Assembly (NCBI GenBank): GCA_963747535.1
Contig: CAVVFX010000017.1
Span: forward strand, 744,001-808,000
DNA length: 64,000 nt
Direction of reading: 5' to 3'
DNA from: CAVVFX01 sp963747535
GTDB taxonomy: Bacteria; Acidobacteriota; Terriglobia; Bryobacterales; Bryobacteraceae
This document shows positions 27,735 to 37,800 of the stretch, one piece after another. Under the pieces are notes generated by a model. The model saw only the letters and a program-made list of their open reading frames with translations, was not told the origin of the DNA and did not search any database. The position numbers and the translations under genes were made by a program. How positions within the stretch are numbered: position 1 is the first letter of the stretch; each line of letters opens with the position of its first letter.

Positions 27735-29125
27735 CCGGACAAATCTGGCAGTTCACCTACATCGCCGCGGCCATGGCGATCATCGCGTCGATCAAATGGC
27801 TCAATTCTCCGCTGACCGCGCGCCAGGGCGTGATGGCCGGACAGATCGGCATGCTCCTTGCCGTGATCGGTACACTCATGCGTCACGAGATCGTGAATTA
27901 CGAGTGGATTCTCATTGCTCTGTTTATCGGCGCCGCCATCGGTGCGCCTCTTGCGTACCTGATGCCGATGACCGCCGTCCCGCAGTTGACCGCCCTCTCG
28001 CACGCTTTCGGATCTCTGGCCGCCGCGCTCGTCGGAACCGCGGAATACTATCGCTACGCCACCGCCGGGGAGAATCCCGGAGCCTTCATCCTTACGGCGC
28101 TCGCGATCGAAATCCTGCTCGGCTATCTGACGGCTACTGCCAGCGTAATGGCCTTTGCCAAGCTGCAGGAACTGATTCCTACGCGGCCCATGACATACAA
28201 GGGTCAGAACTTTGTCAATCTGATCCTGTTCGCCGCGGCACTCGGGATCGGGTTCTGGATGATCTCGGATTCCGCGCCTGCATGGGCCTTCCCGGTCTAC
28301 ATCGCGCTCTCGCTCCTCTTCGGTGTTCTGCTCATTATCCCGATCGGCGGCGGCGACATGCCCACCGTGATCGCGCTGCTGAATTCCTATGCCGGGTTAT
28401 CCGCCTGCGCGATGGGCTTCGCATTACAGAACCACTTGCTGATCATTGCCGGCGCATTGAACGCGGCTTCCGGCTTCATTCTCTCGGTGATCATGTGCAA
28501 GGCGATGAACCGCTCGTTCGCCAATGTGCTATTCGGAGCTTTCGGCCAGGCTACCGCATCAGCCGCCGGAAAGCAGGACGCCAAGCCCGTCCGAAGCGCC
28601 ACGGCGGAGGATGCCGCCATGCTGCTCGAAGCTGCGCGTAAAGTCATCATTGTCCCCGGATACGGTATGGCTGTTGCGCAGGCCCAACACAAGCTCGGGG
28701 AACTGGCCGACGCTCTGGTGAAGCGCGGAGTTGACGTAAAGTTTGCGATTCACCCCGTGGCCGGACGCATGCCGGGACACATGAACGTCCTCCTCGCCGA
28801 AGCCAACATCCCCTACGACCGTCTGGTTGAGATGGAAGACATCAATGACGAGTTTCCCGAAACCGATGTTGCGCTGGTGATCGGCGCCAACGATGTCGTG
28901 AACCCGGCCGCCCGTCACGACAAGACCAGCCCGATTTACGGCATGCCCATTTTGAATGTAGATAAGGCGCGCACGGTCATGATCGTGAAGCGCAGCATGA
29001 ACCCGGGTTTCGCGGGCATCGATAACGAGCTCTACTACAACGAGCACACCCTCATGCTTTTCGGCGACGCTAAAGCGGTGGTAACGGCGATCAACAAAGA
29101 ACTACCGGCCCTGGTAAGCGCGTAA
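27731..29125 (+). CDS. pntB: NAD(P) transhydrogenase, beta subunit
   Basis: 464 residues (E. coli PntB is 462) from a GTG start overlapping pntAB. Residues 1-270 contain eight or nine helices forming most of the proton channel (INSPLTARQGVMAGQIGMLL, GGGDMPTVIALLNSYAG). The soluble NADP(H)-binding domain III follows, with VIIVPGYGMAVAQAQHKLGE, HPVAGRMPGHMNVLLAEA, ALVIGANDVVNPAA and VIVKRSMNPGFAGIDNELYY. All family motifs are present, so the enzyme should be active. A copy of the 48-bp repeat lies 25 bases after its stop. Confidence 0.96.
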   Translation: MTGQIWQFTYIAAAMAIIASIKWLNSPLTARQGVMAGQIGMLLAVIGTLMRHEIVNYEWILIALFIGAAIGAPLAYLMPMTAVPQLTALSHAFGSLAAALVGTAEYYRYATAGENPGAFILTALAIEILLGYLTATASVMAFAKLQELIPTRPMTYKGQNFVNLILFAAALGIGFWMISDSAPAWAFPVYIALSLLFGVLLIIPIGGGDMPTVIALLNSYAGLSACAMGFALQNHLLIIAGALNAASGFILSVIMCKAMNRSFANVLFGAFGQATASAAGKQDAKPVRSATAEDAAMLLEAARKVIIVPGYGMAVAQAQHKLGELADALVKRGVDVKFAIHPVAGRMPGHMNVLLAEANIPYDRLVEMEDINDEFPETDVALVIGANDVVNPAARHDKTSPIYGMPILNVDKARTVMIVKRSMNPGFAGIDNELYYNEHTLMLFGDAKAVVTAINKELPALVSA

Positions 29126-29150
29126 CACTCTCCGCGCCTTCGCCGCGAAC

Positions 29151-29199
29151 CATAGGGTAGACGATCGTTTTTTGTGGTCTGCCCGGCTGCGCAGCAGCC
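29151..29199 (+). repeat. 48-bp palindromic repeat, copy B
   Basis: Reads CCATAGGGTAGACGATCG then TTTTTTGTGGTCTGCCCGG then CTGCGCAGCAGCC. The GGTAGAC / GTCTGCC arms and the GCTGCGCAGC self-palindrome are shared with other copies. It lies between pntB and the MBL-fold gene. Confidence 0.75.
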
Positions 29200-29262
29200 G
29201 CCGCACCATTGTCGCCTGCACCATGTTCTCACCACGCGTGGTTATTGATAAACTGGCGTGGC

Positions 29263-30273
29263 ATGTTGAAAACTAGCCTCCTTCTCCTTAGCGCCGTCTC
29301 TCTCTTTGCAGCCCAGAACCTCGAAATCTACTGGATTGACGCCGAGGGAGGCGCGTCCACCCTCATCGTCGCTCCCGGCGGCCAGTCGCTGCTGGTCGAC
29401 ACAGCCAACCGGACGCCTGACGACCGCGACGCCAGGCGAATCTTTGCCGCCACCCAGCAAGCCGGCTTGAAGAAGATCGACATTCTGCTGACCACTCATT
29501 TCCACGGCGACCACATTGGGGCTATGCCCGCCCTCGCGAAAATGATACCCATCGACATGTACCTGGACCATGGCGAATCGGTCGAGATGAATCGCCCCAA
29601 TGTCGCGGCAGCATATAAAGCTTACGAAGAACTGTCGTCCGGCAACCGCAAAATTCTGAAAGCGGGAGACCGCATCCCTCTTAAAGGTGTCGACATCGAA
29701 GTGATCATGTCCGCCGGCCATCCCATCACCCGGCCGCTAAAAGGCGCCGGCGCTGCCAACCCCGCCTGTGCGGATTTCAAAGAGCACGCACCGGAACCCG
29801 ATCCCGACAACGATCAAAGCGTCGGCTTCGTCCTGCGCTACGGAAAATTCAGCTTCATCGATATGGGCGATCTCACCTGGAACTACGAACAGAAGCTGGT
29901 GTGTCCGTCCAACCTGATCGGTAAGATCGACCTGTACCAGACCACTCACCACGGACTCGACCGCTCCAACTCTCCACAATTTATCTGGGCGATTCAGCCG
30001 ACCGTGGCCGTGATGAATAACGGTCCGCGCAAAGGCGGCCCCGCGAGCGTTTTCGAAACCTTGCGAAAATCGCCCGGCCTGCAGGATATCTGGCAAGGCC
30101 ACCTCGCGCTGGGCACTCCCAAGGAAGTCAACACCGACGAACGGATGATCGCCAACCTGGAACCTACAGCGGAGTGCAAGGGCAATCTCCTGAAGGCCTC
30201 CGTAGATTCCAAAGGTGTGTTCACCCTGACCAACCTGCGCAACGGCTTCAGCAAGACCTACCAGCCGAAATAG
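29263..30273 (+). CDS. Secreted metallo-beta-lactamase-fold hydrolase (ComEC/Rec2 C-terminal type)
   Basis: 336 residues with signal peptide MLKTSLLLLSAVSLFAAQ; the ATG at 29263 is preferred to earlier starts because it places the signal peptide at the N-terminus. The opening LEIYWIDAEGGASTLIVAPG and the metal motif TTHFHGDHIGAMP (HxHxDH) are typical of the ComEC-like subgroup. Later metal ligands appear in FSFIDMGDLTW and YQTTHHGLDRSNSP. A two-zinc hydrolase acting outside the cytoplasm is likely; substrate unknown. It stands alone between the repeat copy and a convergent GH28 gene. Confidence 0.85.
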   Translation: MLKTSLLLLSAVSLFAAQNLEIYWIDAEGGASTLIVAPGGQSLLVDTANRTPDDRDARRIFAATQQAGLKKIDILLTTHFHGDHIGAMPALAKMIPIDMYLDHGESVEMNRPNVAAAYKAYEELSSGNRKILKAGDRIPLKGVDIEVIMSAGHPITRPLKGAGAANPACADFKEHAPEPDPDNDQSVGFVLRYGKFSFIDMGDLTWNYEQKLVCPSNLIGKIDLYQTTHHGLDRSNSPQFIWAIQPTVAVMNNGPRKGGPASVFETLRKSPGLQDIWQGHLALGTPKEVNTDERMIANLEPTAECKGNLLKASVDSKGVFTLTNLRNGFSKTYQPK

Positions 30274-30405
30274 AGAATATGGGATATCCGCTTGACTCAG
30301 ATATTCGCTCAGGCACGGGCTTGGTGGGGCAGTCCCCGTCGTCCCGCTTTCTGAAGCGGAGCGGACGAAGGCTGTATCAATTCGTTTTTCGACTACCCAA
30401 CGGCC

Positions 30406-31743
30406 CTACTTCACCACTTCACTCTTCAATTTGCCGGCATCGATTCCAGTGGAGTTTTTCAGCATAACAGCCGGGCCGGAATCGGTGTCGATGGTGACTC
30501 CGCGGAAAACGATATTCCTGGCGCTGGTAATCTTCATCCCGGTCTTGGCCTGGATCCGGACGTCGGAAAAAGTGATGTCTTCGATCGGCATTTCGCGCAG
30601 GCCGGTGACTTCTCCCGCGGTAGCCGACCCTCGAGCCGTAATGTTGCTGAAATGGAAGTCGCGGAACCTGGGCGTGCCTTCGTTCACCGGAAAGGGGTCA
30701 TCCGGTTTGTCCACCCCGTGATAGAAGGTCGTGATGGTAAAGGCTGATTTGACATCCTGCATGACGATATTCGAGGCCGTCAATCCTTCCACCACATTGC
30801 CGCGCCCTCGCTGCGACTTGATGCGGATACCGGCGTCCGTGCCTTGGAACACACAATTGCTGACCACCACGTTGCGTACGCCACCGGACATCTCGCTGCC
30901 GATGCTCACGCCGCCGTGACCTTTCAGCATCACGCAGTTGGTGATGGTGATATTTTCGTCGGGCTTGCCCATCTTCCGCCCCGCTTCGTCAATGCCGGAC
31001 TTCAAGGTCACGCAGTCATCGCCCACATCGATCCGGCAATTCATGATCTGCACGTTGCGGCAGGATTCAGGATTGACGCCGTCAGTATTGGGCGAAGGCA
31101 CCGGGTTTTCGATGGTGATGCCGTCGACCCGCACAAACTCGCACAACAGCGGATGGACCGTCCAACTCGGCGAATTGATCAGGTGCAGGCGCTCGATCAC
31201 CACGTCCTTGCTGCGAACAATCTTGATCAACTGCGGTCGTCCGTTGACAATCTTTTTCGCTTCCGCGAAGTCTCCAGGAGTTTCGGCCTGCGGCATGTTC
31301 TTCTTGGGAGACGCGAACCAGTGCCGCTTCCACCAGATTGAGCCTTGTCCGTCGATCGTGCCCCGCCCCGTGAGGGTGATATCTTCGACGCCATCCGCAT
31401 AGATCAATGAAGAGACGCGCTTCCGCTCGCCTCCGTAGACGCTCTCACGGAGAGGATAGTCGGCCGGATCCTCACTGCCGAGGATCGCCGCGCCAGGCCC
31501 GACATCGAGCGTAATGTGGCTGCGTAGCGACAAGGCGCCGCTCAGATAGCGGCCAGGTGGAAGAAATACCGTTCCTCCGCCGCCCGTTGCGCAAGACTCG
31601 ATGGCAGCCTGAATCGCAGAGGTGTCCTTACGCTGTCCGTCGCCGGCGGCGCCAAAGTCGCGCACGTTGCAGACCGGCAGATTGGCTGCGGCGAAGGCCG
31701 GCAGCGTTGCCAGGATGGCGGACGCGAGAATCGATCTTTTCAT
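30406..31743 (-). CDS. Secreted glycoside hydrolase family 28 (polygalacturonase-like)
   Basis: 445 residues with signal peptide MKRSILASAILATLPAFAAA; a TTG at 31752 would add three residues. The right-handed beta-helix start VCNVRDFGAAGDGQRKDTSAIQAAI and all GH28 active-site motifs are present: SPNTDGV (about residue 216), GDDCVTLKSG (240), KGHGGVSIGSE (275) and GIRIKSQ (307). The three catalytic aspartates are therefore intact. It should hydrolyse alpha-galacturonide or related linkages in pectin or rhamnogalacturonan in the periplasm or outside. It adds to the plant-polysaccharide theme with the GH2 enzyme nearby. Confidence 0.93.
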   Translation of the reverse strand: MKRSILASAILATLPAFAAANLPVCNVRDFGAAGDGQRKDTSAIQAAIESCATGGGGTVFLPPGRYLSGALSLRSHITLDVGPGAAILGSEDPADYPLRESVYGGERKRVSSLIYADGVEDITLTGRGTIDGQGSIWWKRHWFASPKKNMPQAETPGDFAEAKKIVNGRPQLIKIVRSKDVVIERLHLINSPSWTVHPLLCEFVRVDGITIENPVPSPNTDGVNPESCRNVQIMNCRIDVGDDCVTLKSGIDEAGRKMGKPDENITITNCVMLKGHGGVSIGSEMSGGVRNVVVSNCVFQGTDAGIRIKSQRGRGNVVEGLTASNIVMQDVKSAFTITTFYHGVDKPDDPFPVNEGTPRFRDFHFSNITARGSATAGEVTGLREMPIEDITFSDVRIQAKTGMKITSARNIVFRGVTIDTDSGPAVMLKNSTGIDAGKLKSEVVK

Positions 31744-31861
31744 TTGGCTCAACTCTACCAGATACCGGCGACGTCGGCGTTGTAGAAGCTGGCGATCCGG
31801 ATCGCCAAACAGCGTTCGGCGTGTGATATTTTCTAACCATGACGGTTCAGGGAGTTATGCC

Positions 31862-32586
31862 ATGACTTGCAGTAATAAGACCTCAGCTTTTCTCCAAATG
31901 CAGGGCGTCTGGATTCGGGTGGCCGCGCTCGGATTGCTTCTGGCGGCCATCGGCTTGGCCCAGGAAGCCCAGCTCAGCGGCAGGATCATGGACAGTTCGC
32001 AAAGTGTCATCCCCGACGTGAAGGTGACCCTGACCAACACTGACAACGGAAGTACCCGCGACACCAAAACCAACAGTCTCGGGCTTCACACGCTGCCGCT
32101 GCTCCAGCCTGGCAACTATAAGATCAGCGTGGAAAAGCAAGGCTTCCGCCCCAGCGAGCAAACCGGCATCGTCCTGCTGGTGGATGCCTTATAGCCTGGT
32201 GGACTCCGGGAATCCGGCCAATAACGGGAGCTTCACGATTGTGAACCGCCCGAACGTCGTCGGCAATCCCTATTCGGTGCCGTGGAGCGTGGGCGAGGCA
32301 TTCAATACCGCAGCCTTTGCCATTCAGCCCGCCTACAACCTACGGCAGCCTGGGCCGGAACACGATGGTGATGCCGCACGTCAGCAACCTCGACCTCATC
32401 CTGTCTAAGATCTTCAACGTGACCGAACGAGTGCGCCTCCAGGCCCGCTTCGAAGTCTTCAACTCGAGCAACACGCCGCCCTTCACTACCGCGCCCAGCG
32501 CTACCGTCGGCACCAAAGCGTTCGGGCAAACGACAGCTGCCGGAAATCCCCGGCAGCTGCAGTTCGGCTTGAAAGCGCTGTTCTAA
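31862..32586 (+). pseudogene. Remnant of an Oar-like TonB-dependent receptor (internal deletion plus frameshift)
   Basis: Residues from 31862 show a signal peptide followed by the carboxypeptidase-regulatory-like domain (AQLSGRIMDSSQSVIPDVKVTLTN ... GNYKISVEKQGFRPSEQTGIVLLVD), then a stop at 32194. Directly after, in a second frame, comes barrel sequence (PYSLVDSGNPANNGSFTIVN ... FNTAAFAIQPAYN). In a third frame come the last strands (YGSLGRNTMVMPHVSNLDL ... NPRQLQFGLKALF) with the usual terminal Phe. Intact Oar-like receptors exceed 1000 residues; only about 240 remain, so most of plug and barrel is deleted. Confidence 0.85.
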
Positions 32587-32626
32587 AGCACAGCGTCATA
32601 AGTGATTGCGCATTACTGCCGCAGCT

Positions 32627-32675
32627 CCGTAGGACAGACCATCGTCTTTTGTGGTCTGTCCAGCTGCGCAGCAGC
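32627..32675 (+). repeat. 48-bp palindromic repeat, copy C
   Basis: Reads CCGTAGGACAGACCATCG then TCTTTTGTGGTCTGTCC then AGCTGCGCAGCAGC. The 10-bp arms GGACAGACCA and TGGTCTGTCC are nearly adjacent exact complements. It lies between the receptor remnant and a convergent gene, 6 bases from the latter's stop. Confidence 0.8.
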
Positions 32676-32680
32676 GTCTA

Positions 32681-34456
32681 TTACATAGATGCGGGGGCGG
32701 GGATGATAGCCATTTCTACGAAGTTACTGCCATGGCCGGGCATTTCGATGGTCACCGGTATGTTGCCGGTGGGAGTACCCGGCGGAATGGTCACGTTGAT
32801 TTGGTACAGTCCCACATAATTGGGCGCCAAACCCGCATAAGATGGAACCGCCGACGAGTTGCCGAGGAATCCGCCGCCAAAGTTGATTGTGACGGCATTG
32901 ACTGTCTCGGCAAGGGGCGGAGTCGCTGGACCGCCGCTGCCGGTTGCCACGGAAGGTGAAACAGGTCCCAGGCCCAAAGCGTAGATGGTGATCACATCGC
33001 CGATATGCGCCGGATGCGCCGGGACACCGAGAGTAGACGGCAGAGCGAGTGTGCCATCCGAGGCGTTGATCACGATGCCCCACGGAGAAGTGTCGGGCGC
33101 GGGACCTAAACCTGGCAGCGTGAAGAGACGCGGTGCAATGGAATCCACACTCGCGCTGACCTGGTTGCCGGGTTGTCCGTTCCGTGAAACCTGAATCACC
33201 GCCGATCCGGCAGATAGACCGAACGGCACTTGAATGTCCGCCTGATTGGCATCGACGTAAAACAGCGGAGCCGGAGTTCCGTTAACCATCACCTGAACAT
33301 TGGCGAGGGTGGTGGGCAGAGGAACATTGCTGGCATATGCCGGACCGGTTGTCGAGAACTGGCTGCCGAATACGGCTGCGATGGTTCCCGAGCCAACCGC
33401 TTTGCCGCTCGAAAATGACGCGTTATCGACGACTCCGCCGAAAGATATCAGCGGGTTTCCCTGCGCCGTCACATTTACCAGTACCGGGATGGGAAGTGCA
33501 GTATTCGCGGCGTTCGAAGTCAGCGTCAAGGTGCCGGAATAGTTGCCCGGATTCAATGCGCTCGGATCGATGGTCAAACTTACGGTCGAGTTTCCCCCGG
33601 ACGTCGTGGCGCTAAGCCAGCTTCCGCCGGACGTGCTCACACTCGAGATGTTCAGCGTGCCCATGCCGATGTTCTGAAGACTGACGTTGTAGGTCTGGGC
33701 TGCCCCTTGAATCACGTTATAAGTCAAAGGACTGATTTGCAGAATTGGCTGAGTGGTTACATTTAAGTTGACCGCGATGGTCTGGTTGTCCGCGGCATAC
33801 GGCGATCCCGTGAGAGTGACCGTACCGGTGTAGTTGCCCGATTGGTTGGGCTGCGCAGTTACCTGCAGTTGATACGGAGTAAAGAACGTGTAACTGCCTC
33901 CGCCGGACACTGCAAAGGATAGCCACGGACCGTTGTCCGAAGTTTTGATGGCGGACTTAACGGAGCCACCGGTGTTGACGTTCAAGACTGCCGTGCTGGA
34001 CGGGCCACCGGCCGGCGTGACGTACAGACTGGCCGTCGAAGGCGCACCGTTCACCTGCACCGTCACCGTCACGCTTTGTGGGGAATCAATGGCGTTGGGA
34101 TCGTTCAGTGTCAGCGACCCGGTATAGATGCCGAGCGCCAGGCCGGCAGTGTTAACGGCGATGGTGATGGGAAGGCAAGACGGGACCGGCCCGTTCGTAC
34201 AGGTCGCCGGGCTGCCGAGGGAGCCGGTCAACCAGGAAACGGAGGAGGTGATCGACAGATTCAGCGAGCCGCTGCCAATGTTAAATGCGTCAATCGTTTG
34301 CGCGGGAGTAGTTGCGCCGGATTCCACATAAATCGGGCCGACGGCGGTGGTGCTGAGCCGGAGCTGTGGCGCGGCGGATAACGTAGCGGCGCTGAAACAC
34401 ACGAGAAGGATGCTGCAGAAGTTGGGACGCACGCGTCCATTTAGCTTGGCAAACAT
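32681..34456 (-). CDS. Secreted BACON-like protein with TIGR03437-type C-terminus
   Basis: About 591 residues. The ATG at 34456 is chosen because AAGGTG lies nine bases upstream; a GTG at 34468 would add four residues. Signal peptide FCSILLVCFSAATLSAA. Residues 40-350 contain three BACON-like beta domains (VSWLTGS, NGPWLSFAVSG, GGSWLSATTSG, each followed by GxYxGTLTLT). Residues 355-590 form the Solibacter-type domain (TIAAVFGSQFSTTG, LPTTLANVQVMVNG, ADIQVPFGL, NYVGLYQINVTIPPGTPTG). Extracellular and probably carbohydrate- or cell-surface-binding by analogy with BACON domains. Confidence 0.8.
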   Translation of the reverse strand: MFAKLNGRVRPNFCSILLVCFSAATLSAAPQLRLSTTAVGPIYVESGATTPAQTIDAFNIGSGSLNLSITSSVSWLTGSLGSPATCTNGPVPSCLPITIAVNTAGLALGIYTGSLTLNDPNAIDSPQSVTVTVQVNGAPSTASLYVTPAGGPSSTAVLNVNTGGSVKSAIKTSDNGPWLSFAVSGGGSYTFFTPYQLQVTAQPNQSGNYTGTVTLTGSPYAADNQTIAVNLNVTTQPILQISPLTYNVIQGAAQTYNVSLQNIGMGTLNISSVSTSGGSWLSATTSGGNSTVSLTIDPSALNPGNYSGTLTLTSNAANTALPIPVLVNVTAQGNPLISFGGVVDNASFSSGKAVGSGTIAAVFGSQFSTTGPAYASNVPLPTTLANVQVMVNGTPAPLFYVDANQADIQVPFGLSAGSAVIQVSRNGQPGNQVSASVDSIAPRLFTLPGLGPAPDTSPWGIVINASDGTLALPSTLGVPAHPAHIGDVITIYALGLGPVSPSVATGSGGPATPPLAETVNAVTINFGGGFLGNSSAVPSYAGLAPNYVGLYQINVTIPPGTPTGNIPVTIEMPGHGSNFVEMAIIPAPASM

Positions 34457-34810
34457 AGTTTGTTTCACCTTAATAAGTTGGAGTGGAGACGCGGACGCGG
34501 TACAACTGATTATACCCGCAATAGCGCCAGTGGACTCGGTTAAAAACTATAAATCAAACGTGGGCGATTTCTTGTCCTCTCAGCCCGCGAAGAATCGTGG
34601 AGTAGGCCTTTGGCCTGCGGCGACTTCTGCCACAGGCTGCCAGTCTAGCCCGTCCCCTTATAACCGCGTTGGTTTGGGCGGGAGGTAACTGAGGTCTATT
34701 GGAGACTGTAACTGACGGGAAATGGAAAGAAACGCCCCAGACGAGCTATTCCATGAGGAATCGTGTTATTTTCGAGAAAGCGCTCTCCGCGTGCGCCAAT
34801 CGGAGTTTTA
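34457..34810. other. Divergent intergenic region
   Basis: Holds the promoters of the BACON-like gene (- strand) and the NHL gene (+ strand). GGAG at 34802-34805 is the ribosome site of the latter. No gene or recognised RNA structure seen. Confidence 0.4.
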
Positions 34811-37800
34811 ATGAAATATTACCGCCATCTTCTTATTACCGTCGCAGTATGTTCTTTTATATCAATCACCTATGGGCAAGAGACGCTAAATCCTTCAGCC
34901 ACTCGGGCAATCGGCGCACCCCGGTTGGAACAACTGGGCGGCATAACTAACATTCAACCCAATCTTGTTGAAGGCCGCGAACTAAACGGGCCGCAAGGAA
35001 TCGCGCTGGATCTGAGTACGAATCCCCCTCACATTTACGTCGCAGACACGTCAAACAACCGCGTGCTGGGCTGGAAAAGCGCCACGACATTCGCCAACGG
35101 CGCATATGCCGATATCGTAATTGGCCAAAACGACTTGCTCACCACGACTCCGCAAGGTCCCGGCAACTCTTCCAGCACCCTCAAAAGCAGCGGCTTCACG
35201 GCACCCATGGGGATGGCCGTCGACGGGGGTGGAAACCTATATGTCATTGATGCCGGTAACAATCGAATTCTGCGCTTCCCGACGCCGTTCACGCAGACCA
35301 GCGGCCAGCTACCCAACATGGTGATCGGGCAGCAGAATTTTTTGAGCAATACGCCAAATTCCGGCGGCGTAAGTGCCAGCACGTTGGAGTTTGCAAACGG
35401 GGCCGGGGTGTTCGAAGCCTATATGAAGTTCGACTCCTCGGGCAATCTCTGGGTAGCGGACGTTGGCAACCAGCGTGTGCTGCAATTCCAGGCGTCCGAC
35501 CTCGCCGCCGGTAAGAATGGCCCGGCCGCGGTCCTGGTATTAGGGCAGCCCGACTTCACCACGAACGCGCTCACCTTGCCCTACGATCCGACTTCAACGA
35601 GTGTCCTGAACTATCCCACGGGAATCGCCTTCGACCAGAGCGGCGGGCGTCTGTATGTTACCGAGTCCCAACCCAACGGCACCGGCGCCAACGGCACTTC
35701 CACGGGTCCAATCCGCAGCCGGGTCCTGGTCTTCCAGCCTCCCTTTGCCACCAACAAGCCGGCCCAACGGATCATCGGCACGGTTACCGCCAGCAATCCG
35801 GTGCAACCGCCGGTTATCAGCGCCGAGCAGTTCTCAAACGGTGCGGCCGCCTCTTTCAACATTAATGACAACATTGCCGTCGCGGACACCAATAACAACC
35901 GCATCCTGGTCTTTCCTCCGTTTCAACAGTTCACCTCCGACACGCTGACTCAGAACGCCCAGGTGGTGATCGGACAAGCTGATTTCAACAGCGGCAAACC
36001 CAATCGCGGGAATGCCGACGCCAACAGCAACACTCTGCAGACGCCGGTTGACGCAGCGTTTGCTCCCGGGTCACAGTCAGCTGCGGGAGACTCCGCAGGC
36101 GAGTTGTACATCGCGGACGCCGGCAATAACCGCGTAATTGTGGTTCCGGTAATCCCCAATTCGACGACTTTGGGCTTTAATAGCGCCGTGCGCCTGCTTG
36201 GCCAGCAACAGTATTCCGAGCAGGCGCCGAACTATATCGAAGGCCGCGAATTCCACTTCGCAGACAATGGTGGTGCGGCAGACGCGGGGATCGCGGTGGA
36301 CAATAACTCGAATCCCCCCCATCTCTATATCGCCGACACTTACAACAACCGCATCCTGTGCTTCGTGGATTACCGTTCCGTCACCACGGGCTCGACAGCG
36401 ACGTTTGTCATAGGTCAGCCGGATCTCAATCACTCGGACATTAACTATCCGGCAGGGACCTCTAACACGCAAAATCAGGGAGGGCTCTTCCGTCCCACAG
36501 GCCTTGCGGTGGATCCGGCAAACGGCAATTTATACGTCGCCGATACCGGCAACGGCCGGGTTCTGCGCTTTCCGGCGCCATTTCTGCAACCGTCCAACGT
36601 AAATCAGACCCCCGATCTGGTCCTGGGCCAAGCCAACTTCACGACCAAGATCACCGACGTTTCAGCATCTCGTATGGCTGCGCCGTATGGGATCGCTTTC
36701 GTCCCCGGAACGGGCCTGCTGGTTGCGGACATAGTCGATAATCGCGTACTGCTGTTCGCCGGGGCTACCGGAAGCTCGTTTGTCAGCGGAATGGCGGCCA
36801 CCAAGGTTTGGGGCCAGGCCAACTTTACCACGGCGGCCTCAGGTTCAGTGGACAACCGCTTCAGTGGGCCTCACGGCGTGGCTGTCGATTCGGGTCAGAG
36901 ATTGTATGTGGTCGATTCAGGAAACAACCGGGTCCTGGTGTTTGACAACGTTCAGACCGCGGGTACCGATCCTCACTCGCTGGTTTCTATTGCCGGCCTG
37001 GCAGGGGCGGGCGGGGCGCTTAACCAGCCAAGGTCGATCTTTATCACGACGATGACACCGCAGGTCCCCGCCGATCAGATCTGGATTGGCGATAGCAGCC
37101 GCGCCTTACGCTTCTCCGGCGGCTACACTTCGCTCTTCACGTCTAATTTCACGCCGGACGCGGTCATTCCAGAGGCAGGGGCGTTGGGCTTGACCCTCGA
37201 CGGCTACGGCGCGCTCTATGTCTCCGATGCCACCAATCGGACGGTCATCCACTACATCGCCCTCTCGGCACTCAACGGCGCCAGTTACATTACGAGCCGG
37301 CCGGCTCTCGCACCGAACACGATCGTTTCGCTCTTTTCGGAGGGTGGCCAGTTCGGCGCCGGAACACAGTCTTTCTCAACCCTTCCGCTGCCGACCACCC
37401 TGCAGGCGATACAGGCTCAGTTGAACGGCGCGGCGCTGCCGCTCTACTACGTATCCCCCAGCCAGATCAATTTGCTGATTCCGAACAATGCGCCTACCAG
37501 CGGAACGGCCGACTTGCAGGTGGTGCGAACGGATAACGGTCAGGTGCTCGGCGATACCACCATCACCCTGACCACCGCGGCCCCTGGTCTGTTTACAGCC
37601 AATGGGTCGGGCACTGGCCAGGTCGCGGCACTCAATCAGGACAACTCTGCCAACACATCCAGCAATCCGATCGCGCGTGGCAGCATTCTGCAAGTGTACG
37701 GAACCGGCGTTGGCTTCATCCCGGGCGCCCCCAACGACGGCAGCGCGGTCAGTACCGCGACGCCGTCGCCGCAGGCCGCAACGGCTTACATCAATGGCAT

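Noticed and set aside
27796..28641. 281-codon + frame inside pntB
   Set aside because: Shadow of a fully conserved gene, no recognisable features.
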